In this document: one piece after another, positions 9,114-17,661 of the stretch
Position numbering within the stretch: the first letter of the stretch is position 1
Layout: every line of letters begins with the position of its first letter
DNA from: Blastococcus_B deserti
GTDB lineage: Bacteria; Actinomycetota; Actinomycetes; Mycobacteriales; Geodermatophilaceae
Assembly (NCBI RefSeq): GCF_042682525.1
Contig: NZ_JBHUHP010000001.1
Location: forward strand, 1-64,000
Reading direction: 5' to 3'
Length of the DNA stretch: 64,000 nt
The notes under the pieces: generated by a model
What the model saw: the letters and a program-made list of their open reading frames with translations, nothing else
What the model was told of the DNA's origin: nothing
The model's database searches: none
Program-made: the position numbers and the translations under genes

Positions 9114-10178
9114 TCAGCGAGGCAGGCGGATCGTCGCCAGCCGGCCCACCGAGCGCATCCGCTCCTCGGCCAGCCGGTCGGCCGCCACCGCGGGCGAGAC
9201 GCCCTCCTCGTCGGCGGCGCGGAACACGCGCAGGGCCACGTCGAAGATGCCGCTGGCCTTGGACTGCGCGCGGGCGAACGAGAACCCGTGCCGCTCGTCC
9301 TCCACCTGGATCACGCCACCGGCGTTCACCAGGTAGTCGGGGGCGTAGAGGATCCCGCGGGCGCGCAGCCGGTCGGCCGCCTCGGGGGTGGCCAGCTGGT
9401 TGTTCGCGCCGCCGCAGACGACCTGGGCGGGCAGGGCCTCGACGGTCTCGTCGTCGAGCGCGCCGCCCAGGGCGCAGGGCGCGTAGACGTCGTGCGGGGT
9501 GCGCACCAGCGTCGCGGTGTCGGGCACCGCCTTCACCTGGGGGTAGCGCGTCTGCAGCCGCTCCACCGCGGCGCCGTCGACGTCGGTGACGACGACGTCG
9601 GCCCCGTCGTCGACCAGGTGGCCGACCAGCCAGGAGCCCACCTTGCCGACGCCGGCCACGGCGACCGTGCGGCCGTCGAGGGTCGGTGCGCCCCACAGGT
9701 GCTGCGCGGCGGCGCGCATGCCCTGGAAGACGCCGTACGCGGTGAGGACGGAGGAGTCGCCGCAGCCGCCGTAGGCCTCCGACCGGCCGTGGGCGTACCG
9801 GGTCTCCCGGCCGACGACGTCGAGGTCGGCGTTGTAGGTGCCGACGTCGCAGGCGGTCAGGTACCGCCCGCCCAGCGCCTCGACGAACCGGCCGTAGGCG
9901 CGCAGCAGCGCCTCGGTCTTCTGGGTGTGCGGATCCCCGATGATCACGGCCTTGCCGCCGCCGAGGTCCAGCCCGGCCAGGCTGTTCTTGTAGGACATGG
10001 CGCGCGAGAGGCGCAGGGCGTCCGCGACGGCGGCGTCCTCGGTGGGGTACGGGTAGAACCGCGTCCCGCCGAGGGCCGGGCCGAGCGCCGTGGAATGGAT
10101 GGCGATGATCGCTCTCAGCCCCGACTCCGCGTCGCTGCAGAAGACGACCTGTTCGTGACCCGAGCTCAGTACATCCAC
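9114..10178 (-). CDS. vdh: Valine/leucine dehydrogenase
   Basis: NAD-dependent oxidative deamination of branched-chain amino acids to 2-oxo acids. 354 residues, close to Streptomyces Vdh. The glutamate-dehydrogenase-fold catalytic region shows HSTALGPALGGTRFYPY, the substrate-binding KNSLAGLDLGGGKAVI and TACDVGTYNADLD; the Rossmann motif is VAGVGKVGSWL around residue 170. The GTG start at 10178 lies six bases after a TACGCT -10 box with no Shine-Dalgarno, so the mRNA is probably leaderless. Its 2-oxo acid products resemble substrates of the nearby 2-oxoacid ferredoxin oxidoreductase. Confidence 0.92.
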   Translation of the reverse strand: MDVLSSGHEQVVFCSDAESGLRAIIAIHSTALGPALGGTRFYPYPTEDAAVADALRLSRAMSYKNSLAGLDLGGGKAVIIGDPHTQKTEALLRAYGRFVEALGGRYLTACDVGTYNADLDVVGRETRYAHGRSEAYGGCGDSSVLTAYGVFQGMRAAAQHLWGAPTLDGRTVAVAGVGKVGSWLVGHLVDDGADVVVTDVDGAAVERLQTRYPQVKAVPDTATLVRTPHDVYAPCALGGALDDETVEALPAQVVCGGANNQLATPEAADRLRARGILYAPDYLVNAGGVIQVEDERHGFSFARAQSKASGIFDVALRVFRAADEEGVSPAVAADRLAEERMRSVGRLATIRLPR

Positions 10179-10184
10179 CGCAGG

Positions 10185-10190
10185 AGCGTA
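10185..10190 (-). promoter_or_regulatory. -10 box of leaderless vdh
   Basis: On the minus strand TACGCT is followed by six bases (cctgcg) and the GTG start at 10178, the same spacing as purF. Confidence 0.6.
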
Positions 10191-10316
10191 GATCGCCGGG
10201 CGGCCTTTGCCCGACCGGAGGGACGCGCGCGGGTCCGTCCGCGTCCTGGGGCGGCTGCGGGCATGATTCCGGGAGACCGGCGGGGGCGAGGGCTCCCGCG
10301 AGCACAGGAGGATCCC

Positions 10317-11315
10317 ATGGCCCCAACCCCCCGTTCGTCGGCGGTCGCCCTGCTCTTGATGGGGGTGACCGCGCCCCTGGTCCTGGCCGCGTGCACGACC
10401 GACGGCGGGGAGTCCGGTGCCGACGGAGCGGGCGGTGGCGGAGGCGGCGCGGCCGGCGACCTCACCCTGTCGGTGATCACCCACGGGTCTGCGGGCGACG
10501 CGTTCTGGGACGTCGTCCAGAACGGCGCCGAGGCCGCCGGCGAGGACCTCGGCATCTCGGTGGACTACCAGAGCGACGGCGATCCGCAGCGCCAGGCGCA
10601 GCTCATCGACGCGGCGGTCAACCAGGGCGTGGACGGCATCGTCGTGTCGATGGCCAACCCCGATGCGCTGCAGGACTCCGTCGAGGCGGCCGTGGAGGAA
10701 GGCATCCCGGTGGTCACCATCAACTCCGGCGGCGAGCGCTCGGCCGAGTTCGGGGCCATCGGCCACGTCGGGCAGGACGAGACCATCGCCGGGCAGGGCG
10801 CCGGGCGCCAGCTGGCGGCCGACGGCGCGGCGAACGTGCTGTGCGTGGTCCACGAGGCGGGCAACATCGGGCTCGAGCAGCGCTGCTCCGGCGCGTCCGA
10901 GGGGCTCGGCCGCGAGGTCACCCCGCTGCAGGTCGACGTCAACGACCTGCAGGGCGCGCAGTCCACGATCACCTCGCAGCTGCAGAGCGATCCGACCATC
11001 GACGCGGTCCTCACCCTGAACTCCGCCGTGGCGGCCGTGGCCGTGGCGGCCACCGGCGACGCCGGCTCCGAGGCGCAGGTGGCCACCTTCGACCTCAACG
11101 AGGACGTCATCCGCGGTATCCAGGACGGCGACATCGCCTTCGCCGTCGACCAGCAGCAGTACGAGCAGGGCTACCTGCCGATCGTGATGCTCAAGCTGTA
11201 CGTGGAGAACCTCAACACCGTCGGCGGCGGGCAGCCGGTGCTCACCGGACCCGGCATCGTCGATGCGAGCAACGTCGACGAGATCGCCGACCTGGCCTCG
11301 GCCGGCACCCGCTGA
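10317..11315 (+). CDS. Sugar ABC transporter substrate-binding lipoprotein
   Basis: 332 residues. Signal peptide with lipobox LAAC, lipidated Cys26, then a Gly-rich linker. The rest is a periplasmic-binding protein of the ribose/monosaccharide type (HGSAGDAFWDVVQNGAE, VDGIVVSMANPDAL, PVVTINSGGE). ATG 10317 is preceded by CAGGAGGA. First gene of a binding protein, permease, ATPase operon; the arrangement resembles fructose/monosaccharide importers with a single-domain ATPase. The exact sugar cannot be read from sequence. Confidence 0.92.
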   Translation: MAPTPRSSAVALLLMGVTAPLVLAACTTDGGESGADGAGGGGGGAAGDLTLSVITHGSAGDAFWDVVQNGAEAAGEDLGISVDYQSDGDPQRQAQLIDAAVNQGVDGIVVSMANPDALQDSVEAAVEEGIPVVTINSGGERSAEFGAIGHVGQDETIAGQGAGRQLAADGAANVLCVVHEAGNIGLEQRCSGASEGLGREVTPLQVDVNDLQGAQSTITSQLQSDPTIDAVLTLNSAVAAVAVAATGDAGSEAQVATFDLNEDVIRGIQDGDIAFAVDQQQYEQGYLPIVMLKLYVENLNTVGGGQPVLTGPGIVDASNVDEIADLASAGTR

Positions 11316-11335
11316 GCGCCGCCCGGAGCGACGCG

Positions 11336-12388
11336 GTGTCGGCTCGGGGGGCCGACGCCGCGTCGCGCACCGACGAGCGCCTGAGCGCCCCCGGGCCGCT
11401 CCGCCGGCTGCTGGTCACGCCGGAGCTGGGTGCGCTGATCGGCGCGGTCGTCGTCTTCGTGTTCTTCGCCGTCCAGTCGCCGGTGTTCCGCTCGGCGCGC
11501 GGCATCGCCAACTGGCTTGACCCGGCGTCGACGCTGGGGATCATGGCGGTCGCCGTCGCCCTGCTGATGATCGGCGGGCACTTCGACCTCTCGGCCGGGG
11601 TGATGACGGGGACGACGGCGCTGACGGTGGGCATCGTCGCGGTCGAGTTCCGGCAGAACATCTGGGTCGCGATCGCGGTCGCCCTGGTGCTGGCGCTGAC
11701 GATCGGCTTCCTCAACGGCTGGCTGGTGACCCGGACCGGCCTGCCCAGCTTCATCATCACGCTGGCCACCTTCCTCATGCTGCAGGGTCTCAACCTGGGG
11801 CTGACCAAGTTCTTCACCGGTACCGTCACCGCCGGGGGCATCGCGGACGCCCCCGGCTACGGCGCCGCCGAATGGGTGTTCGCCTCGCGGCTCGGCGTCG
11901 CCGGCACCGAGTTGCGCGTCGCCATCCTGTGGTGGGTGCTGTTCACCGCCCTGGCCACCTGGGTGCTGCTGCGCACCCGGTTCGGCAACTGGGTGTTCGC
12001 CACCGGCGGGGACGACGTCGCCGCGCGCAACGTCGGCGTCCCGGCCCGCCGCACGACCATCACGCTGTTCATGACCACCGCCGCGGCCGCCTGGTTCGTG
12101 GGCGTCACCCTGGCCGTCCGGCTGACCTCGGTGCAGGCCAACACCGGCATCGGGCAGGAGCTGATCTACATCGTCGCGGCCGTCATCGGGGGCTGCCTGC
12201 TGACGGGCGGCTTCGGCTCCGCCATTGGCGCCTCGCTCGGCGCGCTGATCTTCGGGATGACGCAGCTCGGCATCCCGTACCTGCGCTGGGACGCGGACTG
12301 GTTCTACTTCTTCCTGGGCGCGATGCTGCTGCTCGCCGTCCTCGCCAACCGGCTGGTCCGCCGCTACGCCGAGGCGGCGCGGCGATGA
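11336..12388 (+). CDS. Sugar ABC transporter permease
   Basis: 350 residues, RbsC/FrcC-type inner-membrane permease with about ten hydrophobic segments and family stretches such as GGHFDLSAGVM, LVTRTGLPSFIITLATF and NTGIGQELIYIVAAVIGG. GTG 11336 has GGAG eight bases upstream, 20 bp after the binding-protein stop; the cytoplasmic N-terminus is about 30 residues. The stop overlaps the ATPase start by ATGA. Confidence 0.92.
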   Translation: MSARGADAASRTDERLSAPGPLRRLLVTPELGALIGAVVVFVFFAVQSPVFRSARGIANWLDPASTLGIMAVAVALLMIGGHFDLSAGVMTGTTALTVGIVAVEFRQNIWVAIAVALVLALTIGFLNGWLVTRTGLPSFIITLATFLMLQGLNLGLTKFFTGTVTAGGIADAPGYGAAEWVFASRLGVAGTELRVAILWWVLFTALATWVLLRTRFGNWVFATGGDDVAARNVGVPARRTTITLFMTTAAAAWFVGVTLAVRLTSVQANTGIGQELIYIVAAVIGGCLLTGGFGSAIGASLGALIFGMTQLGIPYLRWDADWFYFFLGAMLLLAVLANRLVRRYAEAARR

Positions 12389-13179
12389 CCGGCCCGGGCG
12401 CCGCGCCCCTGCTCGAACTGCGGGACGTCGGCAAGGACTACGGCTCGGTCATCGCCCTTGACGGCATCACCACGACGGTGCGGGCCGGCGAGGTCACCTG
12501 CGTGCTGGGCGACAACGGTGCGGGCAAGTCGACGCTGATCAAGATCCTGTCCGGCGTGCACCGCGCCGACCGCGGCGAGGTGCTGCTCGACGGGCGCCCG
12601 GTGGCGTTCGACGCTCCCCGGGAGGCGCTCGACGCCGGGATCGCCACGGTCTACCAGGACCTCGCGATGATCCCGCTGATGGCGATCTGGCGGAATTTCT
12701 TCCTCGGGGCCGAGCCCACCCGCGGCCGGGGGCCGTTCCGCCGCTTCGACGCGGCCCGTGCTCGGCAGACCACCCGCCGGGAGCTGGCGGCCATGGGCAT
12801 CGACATCCGCGACCCCGACCAGCCCGTCGGCACGCTGTCCGGCGGGGAGCGCCAGTCGGTCGCCATCGCCCGAGCCGTCCACTTCGGCGCCCGGGTGCTG
12901 ATCCTTGACGAGCCGACGTCGGCGCTCGGGGTCAAGCAGGCCGGTGTGGTGCTCCGCTACGTGGCGCAGGCCCGTGACCGGGGCGTGGGCGTCGTCCTGA
13001 TCACCCACAACCCGCACCACGCCTACCCCGTCGGCGACCGGTTCCTGGTGCTCAACCGCGGCCGGAGCCTGGGCGACTTCGCCAAGGGCGAGGTCAGCCG
13101 CGACGAGCTGACCCGGCTCATGGCCGGTGGCGCGGAGCTGGACGAGCTGGCCCACGAGCTCGAGAGACCCGCCGGCTGA
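12385..13179 (+). CDS. Sugar ABC transporter ATP-binding protein
   Basis: 264 residues with one nucleotide-binding domain: Walker A GDNGAGKST, Q-loop VYQDLA, signature LSGGERQ, Walker B VLILDEPTSALG and a switch histidine in LITHNPHH. RbsA-type partners normally have two such domains, so this is the shorter FrcA-like form and would work as a homodimer. It overlaps the permease by four bases and ends the operon; an inverted repeat follows at 13211. Confidence 0.93.
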   Translation: MTGPGAAPLLELRDVGKDYGSVIALDGITTTVRAGEVTCVLGDNGAGKSTLIKILSGVHRADRGEVLLDGRPVAFDAPREALDAGIATVYQDLAMIPLMAIWRNFFLGAEPTRGRGPFRRFDAARARQTTRRELAAMGIDIRDPDQPVGTLSGGERQSVAIARAVHFGARVLILDEPTSALGVKQAGVVLRYVAQARDRGVGVVLITHNPHHAYPVGDRFLVLNRGRSLGDFAKGEVSRDELTRLMAGGAELDELAHELERPAG

Positions 13180-13210
13180 CGCCCGAAGTCGACATACCGA
13201 CCGTGCCGAT

Positions 13211-13234
13211 GCGGTCACCGGCCGTTTTGACCGC
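13211..13234. terminator. Inverted repeat after ABC operon
   Basis: GCGGTCA (13211-13217) and TGACCGC (13228-13234) are perfect 7-bp arms around a 10-base loop. It could terminate the ABC operon, although no T-run follows, or be an operator for the next gene. Confidence 0.35.
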
Positions 13235-13264
13235 GGTGCGCTACCCGTTCCGCGTGTTGCCTTT

Positions 13265-13279
13265 GTGACTACTGGTGAC
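13265..13279 (+). promoter_or_regulatory. Direct repeat GTGAC-N5-GTGAC before M23 peptidase
   Basis: Two GTGAC copies 10 bp apart, one helical turn, 54 bp ahead of the peptidase start. MtrA of actinobacteria binds roughly ten-base-period direct repeats in front of M23/NlpC cell-wall genes, so an MtrA-like site is possible. This is inference from spacing and gene type. Confidence 0.3.
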
Positions 13280-13332
13280 GGTGCGACTCTCGCTGGGCTT
13301 CGACGCCCACCCTCTTCCCCAGGGAGCGAGTC

Positions 13333-14724
13333 ATGTCCCACCGCCGTCCGTCCGGACCGGTGACCCCGCGCGCCCGTGCCCACCGCCCCCGAGCCGGGCG
13401 GTCGCTGCGCGCGGGGCTGGTGGCGCTCGCTGCCGGTGCCCTGCTCGTGGCGGGCGCCGGTCCCGGGCTCGCCGTCCCCCCGCCGCCGGTCAACCCCACC
13501 GACGGCCAGCTGGACGACGCCCAGGCGCAGCAGGAGGCGGCCGCTGCCGAGGTCGGGCGGATCCGCGGCCTGGTCGCCGGAGCCGAGGCCGAGCTGGAGC
13601 GGGTCGGGGTGCTGGCCGAGGCGGCGGGCACCGCGTACCTCGCCGCCGAGGAGGCGTTGCTGCAGGCGCAGGAGGTCGCGGACCGGGCCGCCGCCCAGCT
13701 CCAGGAGGCGGCCGCGGCCGTGGCCGCGTCGGAGGCGCGGATCGCGCTCTTCTCCCGGGACAGCTACATGAAAGGCCCGGCGATGAGCACGACCGCCGCC
13801 CTGCTGGACTCCGCCGGCCCCGGTGAGCTGATCCAGCGCGCGGCGATGCTGGACTACGTCGCCGACAACCAGCTGGCCGTGCTCAGCGAGCTCGAGGTCG
13901 CCAAGGTCGCCCAGGCCAACGCCGACTCGGCCGCCCGCGCAGCCCGCGATCAGATGGCCGCCGCGGAGGAGGCCGCCGAGAGCGCCAAGCGCGCGGCCGA
14001 CTCGCAGCTCGCGGCCCAGCAGGCCGCCTACGAGCAGGTCGCCGAGCAGAAGGCCGGGTACGAGGCGCAGCTGCAGGCGGCCCAGATCCGGCTGCTCGAG
14101 CTGCAGGGCGCGCGCGACGCCTACCAGCAGTGGGTCGCCCAGCGGCAGGCCGAGGAGGCCGCGGCCCGGGCGGCGGCCGAGCGGGCGGCGCGGGACGCGG
14201 CGGCCGCCGCGGCCACCGCCCGCGCCAACGGCGGCGGCAGTGGCGGCGGTGGCGGCGGNNNNNNNNNNNNNNNNNNNNNNNGCGGCGGTGGCGGCGCGGG
14301 GAGCGGCGGCTCGGGCGACTACGTCGCACCCACCTCCGGCCGGGTGAGCAGCTGCTACGGCGCCCGCTGGGGGGTCACCCACTTCGGCGTCGACATCGCC
14401 AACGGCATCGGGACCCCGATCTACGCGGCGACCTCCGGGGTGGTGAAGCGGGCCGGTGCCGCCACCGGCTTCGGGCAGGCCGTCTACATCCTGGGCGACG
14501 ACGGCTACGTCACCGTCTACGGCCACGTGAACCGGTACTTCGTGTCCGCCGGTGAGCGTGTCTCCGCGGGGGAGCAGATCGCCGAGATCGGCAACCGCGG
14601 TCAGTCGACGGGACCGCACCTGCACTTCGAGGTGCACGCGCACGGGGAGCTCTACAGCGACCAGCTGAACCCGGTGCCGTGGCTGAACGCCCGCGGCGTC
14701 TACATCGGGGGCTGCGGGGGCTGA
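13333..14724 (+). CDS. Secreted M23 peptidase with coiled-coil stalk
   Basis: Zinc metallopeptidase acting on peptidoglycan cross-links, exported. About 463 residues including the gap. Order: Arg-rich signal peptide ending near AGAGPGLA, a long Ala/Glu/Gln-rich coiled coil (~55-290), a Gly linker interrupted by undetermined bases, and the LytM/M23 domain with HFGVD and HLHFEV zinc ligands and the YAATSGVV turn. The coiled coil plus M23 plan is that of EnvC/RipA-associated regulators or hydrolases of daughter-cell separation. The start follows GGGAG. The gap makes linker length uncertain. Confidence 0.92.
   Translation: MSHRRPSGPVTPRARAHRPRAGRSLRAGLVALAAGALLVAGAGPGLAVPPPPVNPTDGQLDDAQAQQEAAAAEVGRIRGLVAGAEAELERVGVLAEAAGTAYLAAEEALLQAQEVADRAAAQLQEAAAAVAASEARIALFSRDSYMKGPAMSTTAALLDSAGPGELIQRAAMLDYVADNQLAVLSELEVAKVAQANADSAARAARDQMAAAEEAAESAKRAADSQLAAQQAAYEQVAEQKAGYEAQLQAAQIRLLELQGARDAYQQWVAQRQAEEAAARAAAERAARDAAAAAATARANGGGSGGGGGXXXXXXXXXGGGGAGSGGSGDYVAPTSGRVSSCYGARWGVTHFGVDIANGIGTPIYAATSGVVKRAGAATGFGQAVYILGDDGYVTVYGHVNRYFVSAGERVSAGEQIAEIGNRGQSTGPHLHFEVHAHGELYSDQLNPVPWLNARGVYIGGCGG
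14259..14281. other. Assembly gap (23 N) inside M23 peptidase gene
   Basis: The run lies within a GGC/GGT poly-glycine linker, a simple repeat that is hard to assemble. The frame happens to be kept across it, but the real length is unknown. Confidence 0.99.
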
Positions 14725-14834
14725 GGAAGGCCCCACCGGAGAAGGACCACGTCCTCCTCATCCCCCGCCCGCCCGGGACGAGCCCCTGGACGGGGCCGGC
14801 GGCGGGCTCCTGCCGGGAGGCCGCTCGGCTCCGT

Positions 14835-15353
14835 TCAGCTGGTGGGCGCGGCCGGCTCGGTCGCGTCGACCTCGAGACCGCATTCCGACACGAGGTAGGT
14901 CTGCACCCTGGTCGCCGACGATGCCAGCTCCTGCTGCAGGGGGGCCAGCTGCTGCTGGAAGGTCGTGGCCGCGTTCGGGTCGTTGGGATCGACGGAGGCG
15001 AGCGCTGCCGCGATCTGGTCGATGCCGTCGGCGAGGGCTGCCCAGTCGTCGGCGATCTCCTCCGGTGGCTCGACGTCCCGGACCTCGGTGGCCGCCTGCT
15101 GCAGGGCCTGCTGCACGGCCGCCGGGTCGGACTGGCCGGTGAGGCCGGCTCCCACGCTCTCCTGGATGGCGGCGGCCTCCGTGCAGAACTCGGAGTCGGC
15201 CTGCCCGCTTGTGGTCTCGGCCGCGCTGGAGCTGGTCGCGCTGGACTCCGAGGACGCGGACTCCTCGCCGTCCGAACCGCCGCACGCAGTGAGCAGGACG
15301 AGGGCCGCGGCGACGGACAGTCCGTCGCGGCACACGATGAGGGATCGGCGCAT
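14835..15353 (-). CDS. Hypothetical lipoprotein
   Basis: 172 residues. The signal peptide ends in a LLTAC lipobox, then a Ser/Glu-rich linker and a helical domain with conserved-looking cysteines (SEFCTEAAAIQ and VSECGLEV), likely disulphide-bonded outside the cell. The ATG at 15353 is placed seven bases after TAGCCT on the minus strand, suggesting leaderless transcription from a promoter that mirrors the neighbour's. Family not recognised. Confidence 0.75.
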   Translation of the reverse strand: MRRSLIVCRDGLSVAAALVLLTACGGSDGEESASSESSATSSSAAETTSGQADSEFCTEAAAIQESVGAGLTGQSDPAAVQQALQQAATEVRDVEPPEEIADDWAALADGIDQIAAALASVDPNDPNAATTFQQQLAPLQQELASSATRVQTYLVSECGLEVDATEPAAPTS

Positions 15354-15360
15354 GGGCGCG

Positions 15361-15405
15361 AGGCTAGCCGCCGGATGCACGTCCGCCCACCCGTGCGGCT
15401 AGCGT
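15361..15405. promoter_or_regulatory. Symmetric divergent leaderless promoter
   Basis: Inverted arms GCTAGCCGC (15363-15371) and GCGGCTAGC (15395-15403) each contain a -10 box: TAGCCT on the minus strand, seven bases before ATG 15353, and TAGCGT (15400-15405) on the plus strand, seven bases before GTG 15413. Both genes can therefore start leaderless from a near-palindromic control region that could also bind one dimeric regulator. Confidence 0.55.
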
Positions 15406-15412
15406 GCCGGAC

Positions 15413-16294
15413 GTGGACGCCCCGGCCGACCCCCGCGCCGGCTGGGCCCTGCCCGCGCCGGGCCGCATGCCGCGCACGGTCGATCTGGAGCCCCTCGTCG
15501 TCCGGGTGCTCGCGCCCAACCCCTCGGGGATGACGCTGGACGGCACCAACACCTACGTCGTCGGGGCGCCGGGCAGCGGTCAGGCGGTGCTGGTGGACCC
15601 GGGGCCCGACGACGCCGCGCACCTGGCCGCCGTCGAGGCGGCCCTCGCGTCCCGGGACGCCCGCTGCGTCGCCGTCCTCGTCACGCACCACCACGGCGAC
15701 CACGCCGAGGCAGCCCTGCCGTGGGGGGAGCGATTCGGGGCGCCCGTCGCCGCCGGCACCGCGGCCGTCGCCGGCCCGCGTGGCCGCGTCCTCGACCACG
15801 GTGAACGCCTGGCACTGGCCGGCACGACCATCGGCGTCGTCGCCACGCCGGGGCACACCGGCGACCACCTGGCCTTCCGCCTGGAGTCCGGCGCCGTGCT
15901 CGTCGGTGACCACGTCCTGGGGCGGGGGACGTCGGTGGTCACCCATCCCGAGGGCGATGTCGTCGCCTACCTCGAGTCGCTGCGACGGGTGCACGACCTC
16001 GGCCCCAGCGCGCTGTACTGCGGTCACGGGCCGGAGCTGACCGAGGACCCGGGGGCGGTCCTCGACTACTACCTCGCCCACCGCGCCTACCGGGAGCACC
16101 AGCTGCTGACCGCGCTGGCCGCCGGCGCCGCCTCGGTGGAGGACCTGGTGGCCACCGTGTACGCCGAGGTGCCGCGATCGCTCTGGCCGGCGGCCGCGCA
16201 GTCGACCCGGGCGACCCTGGCCAAATTGCGCGCCGAGGGCCGCGTCCAGGGCGGTATCGAGCCGGGGGCGGCCGAGCCGGTGCGCCTGGCATGA
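15413..16294 (+). CDS. MBL-fold metallohydrolase (LACTB2-like)
   Basis: 293 residues. Metal-binding motif THHHGDHAE, then GHTGDH, GDHVLGRGTS and a late CGHGPE give the full dinuclear-zinc set of the metallo-beta-lactamase fold; the N-terminal PNPSGMTLDGTNTY and the C-terminal winged-helix-like tail are those of the LACTB2/thioesterase-nuclease group. The GTG at 15413 fits the leaderless rule; GTG 15404 would add three residues. The stop overlaps the next gene by ATGA, so it heads a three-gene operon with an AMP-ligase and a GMC oxidoreductase. Its substrate could be a CoA thioester made by the ligase (inference). Confidence 0.9.
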   Translation: MDAPADPRAGWALPAPGRMPRTVDLEPLVVRVLAPNPSGMTLDGTNTYVVGAPGSGQAVLVDPGPDDAAHLAAVEAALASRDARCVAVLVTHHHGDHAEAALPWGERFGAPVAAGTAAVAGPRGRVLDHGERLALAGTTIGVVATPGHTGDHLAFRLESGAVLVGDHVLGRGTSVVTHPEGDVVAYLESLRRVHDLGPSALYCGHGPELTEDPGAVLDYYLAHRAYREHQLLTALAAGAASVEDLVATVYAEVPRSLWPAAAQSTRATLAKLRAEGRVQGGIEPGAAEPVRLA

Positions 16295-17661
16295 CCGACG
16301 TCGGGGAGGTCACCGGCGCCGGGAGCGTCCGGGACCAGCGGCGCGCGGCCGCCGCGCTGGTGGCGGCGGGCCTGCGGGCGGGGGACCGGCTGCTGGTGTC
16401 CGCGGCGGCCTCGCCGGCGCTGCTGGCCGTGGTCCTCGGTGCTCTGCGTACCGGCGTCGTGCCGGTGGTGCTCGACCCGGCCCTGCCGGCGGCCGAGCGC
16501 GCCGCGCTGGCCGAGGACGCCGACCCGTCCCTCGACGTGGGCGCCCACCCGGAGCGACTGCTGGGCGGCACCGACGAGGCGGAGCTCGCCGACGTGCCGC
16601 TGGCCCGGCCGATGCACTACACGTCCGGGACGACGGGACGGCGCAAGGGCGTCTGGTCGGGCGTCCTGGCCGAGCAGGACGCGTCGGCGCTGGCCGCCGA
16701 GGAGATCGAGCTCTGGGGATTCGGCCCGGGCGACCGGCACCTGGTGCTCTCGCCCCTGCACCACAGTGCGCCGCTGCGCTTCGCGGTGCACACGCTGCTC
16801 GCCGGGGGGACGGTGCTGCTCCCCGGGCCCTTCGCCGTCGGCCGCGCCGCCGAGGCCGTCTCCACCCTCCGCCCGACGACGACCTTCTGCGTCCCCACCC
16901 ATCTGCGGCGGCTGCTCGGGCACGGGGAGGTGGACTGGTCCTCCTTCCGCCGTCTGGTGCACGCCGGCGCGCCCTGCCCGGCGCCGCTCAAGCGGTCGGT
17001 CCTCGACGCACTGCCCGACGGCAGCGTCTGGGAGTTCTACGGCTCGACGGAGGCCCAGTTCACCGTCTGCTCGCCGGAGGACTGGCTGGCCCGCCCCGGC
17101 AGCGTCGGGCGCGCCCGGCCGGGCCGCCGGCTGGAGACCGACGACCGCGGGCAGCTGTGGTGCGCGGTGCCGCCGTGGGCGCGGTTCGAGTACTGGCGGT
17201 CCCCGGAGAAGACGGCCGCGGCCTGGCGCGGGGACCTGGTCACCGTCGGCGACCTCGGCCGGGTGGACGACGACGGGGTGGTGTGGCTGGACGGTCGCCG
17301 GGAGGACCTGGTCATCTCCGGCGGCGTGAACGTCTACCCCGCCGAGGTCGAGGCGGTGCTCGACGCGCATCCCGGTGTGGTGGAGAGCGCGGTGTTCGGC
17401 GTGCCCGACGAGGACTGGGGGGAGCGGGTGGTGGCCGCCTACGTCGGCACCGCGCGGCCGGCCGAGCTGTCGGCGTGGGCGCGCGAACGGCTGGCCCCGG
17501 CCAAGCGACCCAAGGCGCTGCACCCCCTGGGCGAACTGCCGCGCACCTCCACGGGCAAGGTGCGCCGGCTGGACCTGCCGCAGGTGCTGGAGAGAGGATC
17601 CCCCTGCCCCCCACCACTCGCAGGCTCGCGGCGGGATGCTGCAAGGGGGCCGATCGCGTGA
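16291..17661 (+). CDS. AMP-forming acyl-CoA synthetase/ligase
   Basis: 456 residues, class I adenylate-forming enzyme, shorter than usual at the N-terminus. Motifs: P-loop-like HYTSGTTGRRKG, YGSTEAQ, the hinge GDLGRVDDDG, DGRREDLVISGGVNVYP and the catalytic lysine in RTSTGKVRR. It activates a carboxylic acid as acyl-AMP and probably makes its CoA thioester. It overlaps the MBL hydrolase upstream and the GMC oxidoreductase downstream by four bases each, so the three enzymes are made together. Confidence 0.9.
   Translation: MTDVGEVTGAGSVRDQRRAAAALVAAGLRAGDRLLVSAAASPALLAVVLGALRTGVVPVVLDPALPAAERAALAEDADPSLDVGAHPERLLGGTDEAELADVPLARPMHYTSGTTGRRKGVWSGVLAEQDASALAAEEIELWGFGPGDRHLVLSPLHHSAPLRFAVHTLLAGGTVLLPGPFAVGRAAEAVSTLRPTTTFCVPTHLRRLLGHGEVDWSSFRRLVHAGAPCPAPLKRSVLDALPDGSVWEFYGSTEAQFTVCSPEDWLARPGSVGRARPGRRLETDDRGQLWCAVPPWARFEYWRSPEKTAAAWRGDLVTVGDLGRVDDDGVVWLDGRREDLVISGGVNVYPAEVEAVLDAHPGVVESAVFGVPDEDWGERVVAAYVGTARPAELSAWARERLAPAKRPKALHPLGELPRTSTGKVRRLDLPQVLERGSPCPPPLAGSRRDAARGPIA

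Noticed and set aside
13180..13332. c-di-AMP (ydaO) riboswitch before the M23 peptidase
   Set aside because: The position is typical, but I cannot find the conserved core blocks; only a short inverted repeat and the GTGAC repeat are visible.
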